Source of the DNA: Branchinecta lynchi
Lineage: Eukaryota > Arthropoda > Branchiopoda > Anostraca > Branchinectidae
Assembly (NCBI GenBank): GCA_023053575.1
Contig: JAKZAP010000014.1
Span: forward strand, 22,594,938-22,658,937
DNA: 64,000 bases
Direction of reading: 5' to 3'
Shown: in pieces, positions 43,361-54,310 of the stretch
Layout of the letters: every line of letters begins with the position of its first letter
How positions within the stretch are numbered: the first letter of the stretch is position 1
Notes under the pieces: model-generated
Database searches by the model: none
What the model saw: only the letters and a program-made list of their open reading frames with translations
What the model was told of the DNA's origin: nothing
Program-made: the position numbers and the translations under genes

Positions 43361-44526
43361 TTTATGGCACTTACAGCTCCGCTCAATTGCCATATACCGA
43401 TCACTTTTCGGTCGGTCTGTCAGGTCACTGTTCTCGATTTCGGGTACTTCCAGACGTGCTAGGACAATGAAACTTGGCAGGCATATCAGGGACCCGACCA
43501 AACTAACTTGAAAATAGTCATTTGCCCGATCCGACCATCGTGGTGGGAGGGGGAGATGGCAGAATCCGGAGTTTAGAAGCATGCATAACTTTCGAACAGA
43601 TGATCGGATCTTAATGAACCTTGATACCTGGAAAGACTTCATGCCTCAGATGTCCCATTTCAAGTCCGGACTGAATCAGATGAATGGGTGGGGGGGGGGG
43701 GGTACCGGAAATCTTGTGTCACGATTAGAGTGGATCAATTGGGATGAAACTTTGTGGGAAGAAAAAGCACAAGCCCTAAGTACACCATTGACAGAACTAG
43801 ACCGGATTCCTCCACGGTGGGGGGAGTTTGAGGGGTATTCTGGAATTCCGGGGATCCGAGTTAAGTTACTTCCAGGAGGGTTAGGTCAATGAAAGCAAAT
43901 CAGGGACCCGACCAGATTAACCTGGATATAGTCAACTTCCCGATCCGAAAATCGTGGGGGGAGTGGAGGGGGGGGGGGGGAATCTGGAATCCTGAGGTAT
44001 CTATAACTTCCGAATAGGTGATCGGATCACAATGAAACTTGACATACCACATGCTTCGGATGCCCGTTTCAAGTCCGCACCGGATCCAATGAATGTGTGT
44101 GGGGGGGGGGGGGGTTGGAGGGGGAGCCGGAAATCTTGTTATTTAGATCAAACGATACATTTCGGCCCATGGTCATCAGTGTCACAAGTATTTTGCTTAA
44201 AAAATTTATCTCTATAGCACCTTAATGCGCGCATCTTAACCGAAAAGTGAAAAAAAAAGAAAAAAAAACAGAAATCCCACAAGGGCGTATTATCGTTTTT
44301 TCTCAAGGGTTTTACTTACAGATGACTTTCTAGCACATTTTAAGTGCGCATCAGTTCAACCAAGTTCAAAAATAAAATACTTCTTACCAAACGATACATT
44401 CTTGTGGTTTCCATGATCATTCTCATCTCAAGGGTTTTGCGTACAAATGATCAAAACAAACACATGAATAGGCACATTCTATATTTCATTGATTTGCAAG
44501 TGCCATATGAGCTTCCGGCTCTTCTT
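43361..44526 (+). mobile_element. Family C repeat, forward, inside a minisatellite
   Basis: It starts TATGGCACTTACAGCTCC and ends AAGTGCCATATGAGC then CGGCTCTTC. The usual gatgaaacttggcaggcat units and G-runs (12-14 G at 43690, 43969, 44100) are present. Confidence 0.75.
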
Positions 44527-44939
44527 CGAAATGCCGACGGCTCAAACTGTCCATAAGGGAGGCCAAAATGATCCTGGGACAATGGACAAGGAGATTATAA
44601 GGAACAGGATAACACGGAAAAGTTGGTCTATTAAAAAGAAATATTTAATTGTTTGTTGATCAGTTCAGAATTGTTTGCGTGAAAGTACAGATAAAATGTC
44701 TCGTAAAAATTTCAACACAGAAAGCGATACTAATTATTAATTAAGAATAACAGTTTTAAGATCGCTTTTGGGATTCATTTTTGTTGTTTCAGAATTATAG
44801 TATTATACACGTTGTTTATTATAATTGAGATCATACCAGCTTAACATACTATTATCCCCATTCTGATACTGGGTCTACTCCTTCTGTTGCTCACTCACCC
44901 CTAATTCCTGTTTTGTACGGACCGAAGACCTCAAGTAGT
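44527..44939. other. No assignable feature
   Basis: A GAAATGCCGACGGCTCAAA phrase at the left edge continues the minisatellite. Otherwise nothing is seen. Confidence 0.4.
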
Positions 44940-45065
44940 TCAATCGTGGGAATTCTGAACCGTGGGCATTTTGAGTCCTTGGCATTTTGACTTTTGGGCA
45001 TTTTGAACCGTGGGCTTTTTGAGTCATGAGCATTGTGATCGTGGGCATTGTGAGTGTTAGCCGTT
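44940..45065 (-). repeat. Minisatellite, inverted (GGGCATTTTGA)
   Basis: GTGGGCATTTTGAGTCC-type units of about 17 bp occur about seven times. They are the reverse complement of 43205-43350. Confidence 0.75.
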
Positions 45066-45300
45066 CTGTTATCGTAATAGTTATCGGTGTGGTATCCATG
45101 CAGGAAAGTCTGTAGCAAGAGTCCAATGCCATAATTGATATAGAGCTCCGGTCAAGGTAAGTAATGGCTTGGAATAATGTATTTGACCAGCTTGAGAATG
45201 TTCACCTTACGTTATGGTGACAGTTGGTACTGACCGCGTCAGATTTCTACCTCATAATTGGTTTAGAATGTCCTGGTCAAGCTAGCTTGGAATGTATATA

Positions 45301-45500
45301 AGTAAGTAAGTAATTTATTTATAACCCGCCGTTTTCAGAAAGCGGAGTAAATGAAGAAAGTAAATAAAACACATAAACATACACAAAAAGACACTTAATT
45401 TCAATCGTCGGCCAGGAAGCAGTGTAGAAGGTCGTGCGCTGGTTGGGTTCTGTTGTCAATGATTTTTGATAGCGAAGAAGAAATATCTGACACACCCGAA
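45301..45500 (-). mobile_element. Retrotransposon 3' tail fragment (microsatellite-tailed)
   Basis: On the minus strand the segment ends with CTCCGCTTTCTGAAAACGGC then GGGTTATAAATAAATTACTTACTT. Comparable ends occur at 62125 and 49253. This looks like a LINE 3' end with a short tandem tail; no coding part remains. Confidence 0.45.
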
Positions 45501-45588
45501 ATATCTACGCTCCATTATCGTAATGGTTGTTATTGACGTGACCGTGTCCAGGCAGGACAGTCTGAGGCAAGAGTCCTATCACTTTATT

Positions 45589-45932
45589 AGTTGCGTGTTT
45601 GCAGATACCATGGTATCTGATACCACGGTCCAAAGTCGTTTTTGCAGTTATCGTGGTATCGGATATTCAGATACGACTGTCCGACCGTGGTATCTGAAAA
45701 AGTCATCTCAATTTCATCAGTTTTTGTCAAATTGGTGGGAAAGAAGTTTGTCACTTAGTCATGAGACTGAATATAAGGTGTTTTTTTTTGGAATGACTTC
45801 AAAAAGCGCAATTTTGGCAATTGTCATTTTTGCAGAGCAACCGTATATCAGATACCACGGTAACTGCAAAACTGACCAATTACAGGCCCAGTTACCGTGG
45901 TAACAGATACCATGTATGTGCAAAACACAACT
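45589..45932. mobile_element. Family H palindromic transposon, copy 2
   Basis: It starts AGTTGCGTGTTTGCAGATAC, ends GCAAAACACAACT, and is flanked by ATT (45586-45588, 45933-45935). The empty site can be read in related units (CCATAATTGATTCAGAA), which confirms the boundaries. Confidence 0.85.
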
Positions 45933-46225
45933 ATTGATTCAGAATCTCCCGGTCAAGGCAAGGAATAGCTTGGAATATGTCTTTGACCAGCTTGAGAATT
46001 TTCGCATTGCTTATCGTGATGGTTGGTATCGCCCACATTTATGCAAGAGATCAGAGCCTTATCCCGTGATTGATCCAGGACCTTTTGGTCAAGGTAAAGA
46101 ACGACTTGGAATATATATTGGATCCGCCAGAGAATGTTTACTTTTCGTTTGTTGTCAAACGTAGTATTGACGTGACAGGATCTTTGGTAACCAAGCTGTG
46201 TAGGAGGGTCTGACACATGCTAATT

Positions 46226-46338
46226 ACCCTTGAAAGTGCTATATGAACCTACGGCTCTTGTTGAATATTTGCGAAGGATTCTCTGCATTTACAACTCGTC
46301 ATTGCATGCTCGGGAGAAAAACGTCGGGATCGGGAGAA
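46226..46338. repeat. Family C terminus fragment
   Basis: GTGCTATATGAACCTACGGC followed by TCTTGTT resembles the family C right end. No left end is visible nearby. Confidence 0.45.
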
Positions 46339-46690
46339 CTATTGTACCCTATTGATTACAGACGATCGACGATGCTGCTCGGAACAGTAGCTCCGAGAAG
46401 TGATTAAATTTTCAGTCTTGTTGCCAGCCTTACCAAGCGCCTTTGATATGTTGTTGCATAGCTGTTCAGCGCATTCCGCTGTCATGATCTTCTTCCTACT
46501 AATATTCTTTGAGGCCAAGCTGTCCTTGAAACATTTATTCAAACAATGTTTACAACGGATACGTCAGCTATGGTTCTTCATCAGCTATATTTCGGCCTTC
46601 TTGGCAAGGGTCCTCGTCAGGCTGTCAATCCTCTGGTTCAACTTCGGGGAAGGAAACAAACCTGTAATAAATAACTGAACTTATCCTACT
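46339..46690 (-). mobile_element. PLE terminal repeat plus decayed N-terminal coding start
   Basis: On the minus strand the terminal region (CAGGTTTGTTTCC, ribozyme, ATAAATGTTTCAAGG) is followed by a frame with TAECAEQLCNN. That is reminiscent of TAQTCRQLSNL, residues 20-30 of the intact PLE protein. This suggests a 3'-truncated relic of a related subfamily. Confidence 0.6.
46561..46628 (-). ncRNA. Hammerhead-like ribozyme with intact core (PLE relic)
   Basis: On the minus strand: stem I strand TTGACAGC, core CTGACGA, stem II with loop GCCAAG (one G short on the 3' side), GAAA, a short stem III, then CCATA followed by GCTGACGT. The U-A before the predicted cleavage point (between 46569 and 46568) is as required, unlike in the young PLE block. 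Confidence 0.7.
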
Positions 46691-48248
46691 TATATTCCCG
46701 CGCATCTAATGCAACAACTTTACTTAGTTACTTACTTGTACTTGAACGTTGTACCACTTAAAGACCCAGGCCAGATCCAGACACTGTGGGGGGGGACATG
46801 GATGGGGGAATCCCAGAAATCTTGTAAACACACTTAAAGTACGTAATGGCACCTGGCGGGTTCTATCTATGTAACTGGTGTAAAAATGACAATAATGTAA
46901 AGAAGAGAAATTTGTAAAATTTTGCTAATTTCTACATTCATAGGATGACAAATTATGCAACATGTCAGGTGCCTGAGATCAGTACTGAGCTTCTGGAAAG
47001 CTGAAGCGTGGTCTCGGATACATGCTGCTACCCAGGAAGTGAGTTCTCAGCTCTTGTTTCATGTTCTTTTCCTTCTAATGGGATACTTACTTCGGTATTG
47101 ACTAAACTTTAGCCGACTATCTACGTTATGACGGCATGAAAGAAACAGGAAATTCGATTAAATTTGCAGAATATATATTTGTATCTACATATAGAGCCGA
47201 GCGGCCAGCGAGATGCCGGACGCGTTTACACTTATAAACCGTCCTAGGGACAATCAGTTCCGTCAGTAAACGGAAAATAGAGACTTACTGGATACTGGAT
47301 TTGCACAAAACCGGTCGAGGCTTATCTGAAATACCACATTTCAGGATGTTCAGTGTCCCTATAGTCATCAAATGTTAGGTTCTCCTGGGATTCATAGTCA
47401 GGCTCCAGGCTCTGTGCTATTGATCTGCGCATACGTGGGCGTACAACTTGATTTTCAAGTTGGACAGAAGAGGAGGATAAGGCTTACAAGAGGAAGTATT
47501 TTTTATTCATGTTACAACACAAGCGTGAACGGTCCTTTACAGTATGTTGCTTTAATTGGACTTTGTTTTATGTAAACATATTGTTTGCACTCATCGTCAT
47601 ATTCTTCGTTACCGTTCAAAATTAGGCGACGTACGAAGTAACATACCTCTGCTGCAATACATAAAATACCCCCAAATATGGGAGGAAAATCGCTGAGGTA
47701 GCGGAAGACCGTCAAGGGATAGTTATTAACAACTTATTGTGGGCCCTTGCTTATATAGGAATGATCATCATATAGGAGGATTGGTTTTCTTCAGTTCTTG
47801 TGGCACGCACAACTTCCCAGATGTAATCGTGATGGGGGGCTGACCCGACCCAGCTCACATAACTTGCCGCACGCATTTCAGCATAGAGCAGATAGTGATA
47901 ACTTATCAAGAATTCGCTGACGTAAGAGTCAGCAGTCCTCGATCCATCATTATTTATATTACTAACGTATTTAAATACTCTACAGCATTCGGCAAAGGGT
48001 TTCTTTCTTCAAGTTGTCGACTGGATTCAGGAAATAGGAATGACTAAAGTAATATAAATAAATCGTCTCAAAGAACCGTACTTTGTTGCCAAGTGGTACG
48101 AAGTAGTTTGACCTCGCGCCAGCTGCAGGTCATTCGGCCTTTTTTTCTGGGAAGTGTTGAGTTTGGCCAACGGTTTTGTGACTGCTTTTCGGTTAAATTT
48201 GTTTTTGCAATTATGTATCTGTGCATGATGCGGTAATATGGACTGCTG
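46691..48248. other. Mostly unassigned; family C scrap
   Basis: 46756-46870 contains a C-like unit (CCAGACACTGTGGGGGG, GGAATCCCAGAAATCTTG). At 47512-47712 a minus-strand frame contains a hydrophobic stretch (FPPIFGGILCIAAEVCYFV) without an ATG start or convincing splice sites. No firm gene. Confidence 0.4.
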
Positions 48249-49082
48249 TTTTTGGAATCCCAAAACGTAAGTGGAAGGATACTTATGACATCGCAAAAGT
48301 TGTCCGTCTGTGAGCACGATAACTCTCGAAGGGAATGAGATATTTGTTGAAACTTGGTGCTAGGATTCTTTGGGTCAAGTGTAAGGTCAAGTTCGTAGAT
48401 GGGCTCTGTAGCCCTAGATTTAGCCGTGGGGGAGGGGGTCCAAATTAAGGGGAAAACAAAATATGTTTAAACAGCTAATATGATAGTCGATTATGGGATA
48501 AGAAAACATGCTGAACACTTGTGTGAAAAATCATTTTCTACCCGGACAAGTAGTTCGTCCAGAATCAAAGCCGGAAAATTTGTTAAAAGTAAAAGTTTTA
48601 TTTGTAGTTGGCTAGACATCCGATTCAGGGGTAAGAAGAGAGGCTGAATCCGTATATGGCAAAAATTTTATACCTGGAAATATAGTTCGGCCGGAATCCG
48701 GCTGGAACCGGAAAATTTGTTATAAGTTAATTTTTTTTTTTTTTAAGTTGATTAGATGTTCGAGATGGGGCAAAGAAGATACGCCGAATTCGTTTTTTAG
48801 CTTTCTTTTTTTTCCGGACAACTAGCTTCCGAAATTGGCCGAAACCGGAAAATTGGCAGAAGTAAGGCAGGAAGTTTTCGTCAAAATAGATATGACTTAT
48901 GCGGGTAAACACGCATGTTGAATCTATATCAGAACTTGGTTTTCTCAGATGATTAGTGTTTGGCCTTAATCTGTTCCTGAATTTTAATATTAAAAATATT
49001 CGAGGAGTCTGGTAAAGAGAAGACCCAATTGTCTGGATTAAATTTACAATTTTGGAATCTCGTCGATCCCTTTGGTCTTGTT
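48249..49082 (+). mobile_element. Family B repeat, forward
   Basis: It starts TTTTTGGAATCCCAAAACG and ends CCTTTGGTCTTGTT. It provides the uninterrupted counterpart (TGGCCTTAATCTG, 48962-48974) for the Helitron-like insertion at 36020. Confidence 0.8.
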
Positions 49083-49230
49083 ATTCCTAGTCCAGGATCA
49101 AAAGAATTTACTGCAGCAGTGAATTTTGTTTTGTCCTTCTTGAAAAACGTTAGTGTGGTTACTAATTTTTGATGCAGTGCCCCCGTTTCAAACAAGACCA
49201 AAGGTTTCGATGGGATACCAAAAGTGTAAT

Positions 49231-49855
49231 ATAATAATAATAATAATAATAAGCTTTTATTCCGCCAAAAAGACGAGTTTAAAAAAATAAATCGACAGCA
49301 ACTAAACATCGGCATCATAAACACAATCGTAACAAACCACTATGTAACTAATAAACAAAATCTATCTCGAACAAAAAAACTAACGTGAATAATCTTTTCA
49401 CTGAACTTTTAAAAGTTCACTTTCAGCGTGTAATTTTAACAGAAACTAAAATATTTAATAATAAGTATACTTGAGCAAGATGGTGGTTGAGTTCCTGATA
49501 CCGGGCAGACAGCTTATCTTCCTTACTTCTCGCAACAACAATAGGGTCTTTCAGATTTAGATCTCGCATCATTCTTGTATTAGACTCAAATCTGTTAAAT
49601 TTTGCAGAGCCACTTACCAAACTTAAAGAAAGTAACTCGAAGGTGTGTTATATCTGAAATTCTAAAATAATTAAAAACTGAACTAGCAACTAGAACTTGG
49701 GGGAGGGCAACCGTATTAAAGATCCTAGCAAGAGTTCGTCGTGTTAAAAATTCTCGTAGGCAAACAACCCGACCGAAACTAGCGCATATCCGGTTTTCTA
49801 TACTCTTGACGATGAGGCCTCTGGTAAGTCGTAAAGTAGAACCATACACAATACC
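49231..49855 (-). pseudogene. LINE reverse transcriptase C-terminal fragment with (TTA)n tail
   Basis: On the minus strand the frame reads SIENRICASFGRVVCLREFL, TRRTLARIFNTVALPQVLVA and ITHLRVTFFKFGKWL, then shifts frame near 49610 to SNTRMMRDLNLKDPI and ARYQELNHHLAQ. This is the extreme C-terminal part of a CR1/Jockey-like non-LTR RT. The 3' UTR runs to a (TTA)n microsatellite tail (49231-49252). It is 5'-truncated and inserted in family B, whose sequence resumes at ATTTGATCCAG (49856). Confidence 0.75.
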
Positions 49856-50248
49856 ATTTGATCCAGACAATTTGGTGTTGTAGATATCTGGTCTTCGCCA
49901 GTCTCCTTGAACTTTGTTACTATTCAGATTTAGAAACAGAAGAAGGTCAATGGTTAATCACCTGAGAAAACGAAGTTCAGATATGGATTCACCATGGGTC
50001 TATTTACCCCTAGGCTGTACGTCATATCTACTTTGACGGAACTGATCAAAACACTCACCAAAAGAGACCTGTCAAATCTTCTTGCTTTACTTCTGCTAAA
50101 ATCTCGGTTTCTTCCAGATTCCGGACGAACTACTTGTCCGGTAAAAATTAAAGCTAAAAAACGTATTCAGCGTATCATCTTACCCCTATATCGAACATCT
50201 AATCAACTTCAGATAAAACTTTAGGTTTTAAAGCATTTTCCGCTTTCA

Positions 50249-50474
50249 TATATTCAAACAATGTTTACAACGGATATACGCCACCTTTCCTTCCCCGACG
50301 TTGACCTAGAAGATTGACAGCCTGACGAGGACCCTTGCCAAGAAGGGCCTAAATATCGCTGATGAAGAAACGTAGCTGACGTATCCGTTGTAAAACATTG
50401 TTTGAATAAACTCAAACTGAAACTTTTTGAATATATGTTTCAAAGTCAGCTTGGGCTCAAAGAATATTTGTCCC
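50249..50474 (+). mobile_element. PLE solo terminal relic with CTTTCA duplication
   Basis: It is flanked by CTTTCA (50243-50248, 50475-50480). The left 33 bp are a reverse complement of the element's 3' end; the rest is a terminal repeat with ribozyme and the FQSQLGLKEYLS coding start (ATG 50438). The insertion is in family B. Confidence 0.8.
50314..50381 (+). ncRNA. Hammerhead-like ribozyme, mutated in GAAA
   Basis: Core CTGACGA (50322-50328) and the ACGTA|GCTGACG cleavage strand are as expected, but GAAA reads TAAA (T50350). G12 is catalytic in hammerheads, so this copy should be inactive. Confidence 0.65.
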
Positions 50475-51084
50475 CTTTCAGGCGGATTGTGGGCGAACTA
50501 TTTGACCGGGCAGAAAATGATTTTCAAAAGCGGATTCAGCATGTCTTCTTACCCCTAAACCGAGCATCTAATAAACTTCAGATATAACTTTTACTTTTAA
50601 CAAATTTTCCGGTTTCGGACGGATTCCGGGCGAACTTCTTGTCCCACGAGAAAAAGATTTTCATATAACTGGTCAGCATGTCTTCTTGCCCCTGAACCGA
50701 ACATCTAATCAACTTTTAATAAAGCTTTTACTTTTAACAAACTTTCCGGTTTTGGCCGGATTTGCGGTGGACGACTTGTCTGGCGATAAAAATCGTGGTC
50801 ATATTTATGCTCAGCATGTCTTCTTACCCCTGAATCGACTATCTCATTAGCTGTTTAAAAAAAAAGTGTTCGCCTCTTAATTTAAAACCCCTCCCTCACC
50901 TCTAAATGTTGAGCTACATAGCCCATCTACGAACTCGACCTTTCCCTTGACCCAAAGAGTCCTCACACGAGGTTTCATCAAAATATCTCGTTCCCTTCGA
51001 GAGTTATCGGCTTACAGACGGACAGACGTCAAACTTTTGCGATGTCATATATATCCCTCCACTTACGTTTTGGGATCTCAAAAA

Positions 51085-52740
51085 CCTTTGGGGGGAGGGG
51101 TACGATCTGTTTTTTTACTCACAGACTAAAACTCCTTTTTGTGGAAAATTTAAAATAGTTAAATACTAAATATTAGACAAGTATTATTGTAATCTAAGAG
51201 ACCTATTATTATTCCGTGCTGAGGAAACAAATTGTCCCCTTGTCGGTTTCTTACTCTCATCCATCCGGGTTTCTTCCACCCCTCCCACTTAATGTGAAAA
51301 CAAGTGATACCCTCTCTTCCTATGATTCTCCGAAAACGAGAAGCGGCGAAATGCCATTTCAGCGGGTTGCTACCCGTCTGAAATGGGAGAAGCTTTACTG
51401 TCAATCTGTATCCTTTGTTTACAGGATTGACAGCAGTTATTGTGAGAATTTCATGCTTTGTTTCGGTCTGATTGATGATTTTGCGGAACGGCAGATTCAA
51501 AAGCCCGAATCTTTCAGTAAGCGAGAACCTCTCACGCGAATAGAGAGATTGCATCCTAAACAACAAAAACGGATAGGAGTAGAAAAAGAGTAATTTATGT
51601 GAAGGATAGGGCTTTCGGCTTTGAGACCAATTTATACTTGTTTTACTAGTACTATAACCCTCTAAGTAGCTGTAAACGATTTCTGTTTTTTTTTTTTTTT
51701 TTCAATTGTATAATCACAGCTTTATAGACAAGTTTGTTTAGAAATGAGAGTTTGAAAGCTTGAAACTTTCACTACAAAACTGCTTCCTGTCGGTTGGTTT
51801 TTGAATGACACGTCATAACCGGCTAATAGAATTTTGAGACTCCATTTTTGTGTTCGAACTTTGAAGCCTTCACGCTCTTACTTCCATGGAAACTCTTTTG
51901 CAAAAATTGAATTATACAATTAAGGAATAGCCCAATTAACATTTCCAGCAAGTCCCTGGCTCAGATTGATGATCAAACGCCGATAATTTAATTTCAAAGT
52001 TCAAAGTCTTATACCTCTCAGTGTTATTTTTTTTTTTGTTACGACCCCGTGATGATGGAGTAGCAATATCCGTTTTCAACCTCTATAATCAAGTCGATCG
52101 ATTCGTCGCTGTTCGCTTTGTCCGCCATCTTCCATGTAAAGTTCTAACTAAACCCGGTGCCATCTGTATACGCAAGGCTATATCGCTCCAGACATCTTGC
52201 TTCCTCACATGGCGCCGCTGTTCTCATTGTTGAAGCGCATGATTGTTTCTTCGCGGTGTGCTATGCGTTCGTTCTGTCTGGACCACTGAAAGAGACAGTC
52301 GAGTTGAAACTGCTGTCAGAAGGCGAATCTTTGTGAAAAATCTGAAGGATAACTAATTGATCGGAGGTGGATTGGCCCAAGCATTTGTAAGGTATAGAAT
52401 TTCACGTGAGGTGCGCCGTATCGGAAAAAATCATTGCCGCACGAATGAGGAAACATAACATTTATGGAAATTTTGTTGTACTCTGTAATCCTTGATTTTT
52501 ACTGAGAGACAGAACTACTGGCATACATGTGGGAGGGAGGTCCCAAAGTAAATAAAACAGCTCGCGAGGTTCCTGCGCCTGTCACTCACCTTGGAAAAGG
52601 AAGCCAACCTTAATCTGTTTTTACTTAGGGTGAATCCGAGGGGGTGGGTAGCTCACTACTTCGGGAAAGCACCTGTTCTTGCTTGGGTACCAAGCAATTT
52701 CAGGATCTGACGGTATGTGGGATTGGGTAGTGTGACTTCT
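51085..52740. other. Unassigned, with two adjacent hairpins
   Basis: Opposed open frames of about 125-135 codons overlap at 51159-51593 without recognisable domains. Hairpins lie at 51354-51386 (14 bp, one bulge) and 51398-51433 (9 bp). A T-run is present near 51690. Confidence 0.4.
51354..51433. repeat. Tandem pair of hairpins
   Basis: CCATTTCAGCGGGT/ACCCGTCTGAAATGG has loop TGCT and a single bulge. CTGTCAATC/GATTGACAG is perfect with an 18-nt loop. Confidence 0.6.
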
Positions 52741-53257
52741 CTCTAGAGGCGTTTTTCCGTGACACAATAATTGTGTGGCCAATTATTGTGGGCCATGCAC
52801 TTCTCAGTTTTTGTCGCGGAGACACGATTCTGTGCCGCGCAGTCGACAACAAGTTGAAACTCGCGGAAATGCCGTTTTGTCTATTTTTGCGGTAATTTCG
52901 AATCTCTGAAAATAAAAATAAAATTCCCGGAAAATCGGAATAATTAGAAGTCCAGGCTTTTGTCCTTACCGTTCTGTGCAAGAGGCATCCTCAGTTTTAT
53001 GTCTACATGCTTGAGAAAGTACCTAATTTTATTGCTTTGACATTACTTTGCTGCTAACTTTGAATTTCCCGCCAGAATCGAACCACAAAATCGACACTCT
53101 CCTCGGCAGTCCTTTGTAGAATTCGAGTCGTAAAGCGAGCCACAAAAATGTTGTTGGTAGCGGAAACACACTTGTGGGCCGGTCAAAAGACCACTGAAAA
53201 CTTTTTTGAGCCACAATCGACCCACAAACTGTTTGGGACCACGGAGAAACTCCATAG
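52741..53257. mobile_element. Family E MITE, copy 2
   Basis: It matches 4595-5102 along its length. The ends are CTCTAGAGGCGTTTTTCCG and, inward from the right, CTATGGAGTTTCTCCG. Confidence 0.7.
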
Positions 53258-54302
53258 TTTTGGCATCATCTACTACCGTTCACTCTTCTTCACTTCGCTA
53301 TCGTTTGCATCGCTTTGACTCGCATTAAACCTACAAGGTAGACCAGATGGTCCACAAAAACCCGACTGGTTGTGAGTGATATTTCGAAAACACCAACTGT
53401 CGTCGTTTTGAAAAATCGCACTTACTAGGCAATCTTCTGTTCTTCGTGATCTTTTACATGCGTTTGGACTGGAATTTCCTCACTTTACTGATCGCGTGCT
53501 CGCTGCCAGCTCTTAAAGATTGACAAGTTTATCAAGCATCGTTTTCCAAGTGTCCCAGCCCACTTGTCGGGTCGAAACGTAACGTTTGAATTGCGCCCTT
53601 TTTCTGAGCTGTGATCACGCAAGCCGTCCAAATATAGCAGCCTACCGTTGTCATGGTGACAGGACTTCTGGCTGTTAGTCCGTACAACGTCTCCAGTAAA
53701 GTGCGTTGTTGATGTTCCCCATTCTCGTTACTGTGACTTCAGAAAAAGGACGACAAACGGCTTTGTCGTCATCAAGGGTGCGCTCCAACCTCCTACAAGT
53801 AGTAAATGAGAGGCTGCCGTTCTCGCTACAGGTAGTTCGAACCCATTATGCTTCAGACAGAAAATCGGGCTGGTGGTCGCAGGCTGGAATTCCTGTCAGT
53901 TTTTTTCGGCACCATGATCAGTTCGCTATGCAAAAGTAGAGAATTTTTTCGACTTCGTGATGGAAGTGCCCAACATCCAGCTGGGAAAACCTTATCTTAT
54001 GTCAGCAGCGTTACTTCTCTGCCATGCTCAAGAGCATAGTAAGTATAGTGGTAGGCCAAAGAATCGGACCTAGAAATTAAATTCGGGTTTTGTAAAGTAA
54101 ACTAAGGCAGCTTGCAAGTTACTTTTTGTGTTTTTACCCACACAATGATAATTAAGACAAGAGAGGAAACAACATACACAAAGAAACAAAGAAGTCGTAC
54201 CAGGTCCTTATCGATGAGAAGTGTGTTCGAAAACCTTTCTATGCAGTTTATCAAGTTTCAGTGGGTTTCGTAGGACTTTAAGAAAGGGAATTATCGTTTT
54301 GG
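53258..54302. other. Unassigned; family Q-like segment
   Basis: 53884-54000 contains GCTGGAATTCCTGTCAG and TCGGCACCATGATCAG as in family Q. No gene is recognised. Confidence 0.4.
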
Positions 54303-54310
54303 ATTGCAGG

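Larger units (their letters stand above)
45066..46225 (+). repeat. Family I tandem repeat, about 130-bp unit, interrupted twice
   Basis: Units carry CCGGTCAAGG..A.GAA..GCTTGGAATA and ATAATTGATTCAGAA. They recur at about 45150, 45282, 45950 and 46088, and also at 43058. The array is interrupted by a LINE-tail-like segment (45301-45500) and by a family H transposon (45589-45932). Confidence 0.65.
49191..51084 (-). mobile_element. Family B repeat, reverse, with two nested insertions
   Basis: It starts AACAAGACCAAAGG and ends ACGTTTTGGGATCTCAAAA. It is interrupted by a LINE fragment (49231-49855) and a PLE relic (50249-50474). With 48249-49082 it forms an inverted pair about 110 bp apart. Confidence 0.85.

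Noticed and set aside
47512..47715. Minus-strand hydrophobic frame as a membrane-protein exon
   Set aside because: It lacks an ATG, and possible acceptor and donor sites would leave only a tiny exon. I kept it as a remark only.
51159..51593. Opposed 125- and 135-codon frames as a possible gene
   Set aside because: Neither has a recognisable domain, start context or splice support. The hairpins beneath them explain part of the apparent pattern.
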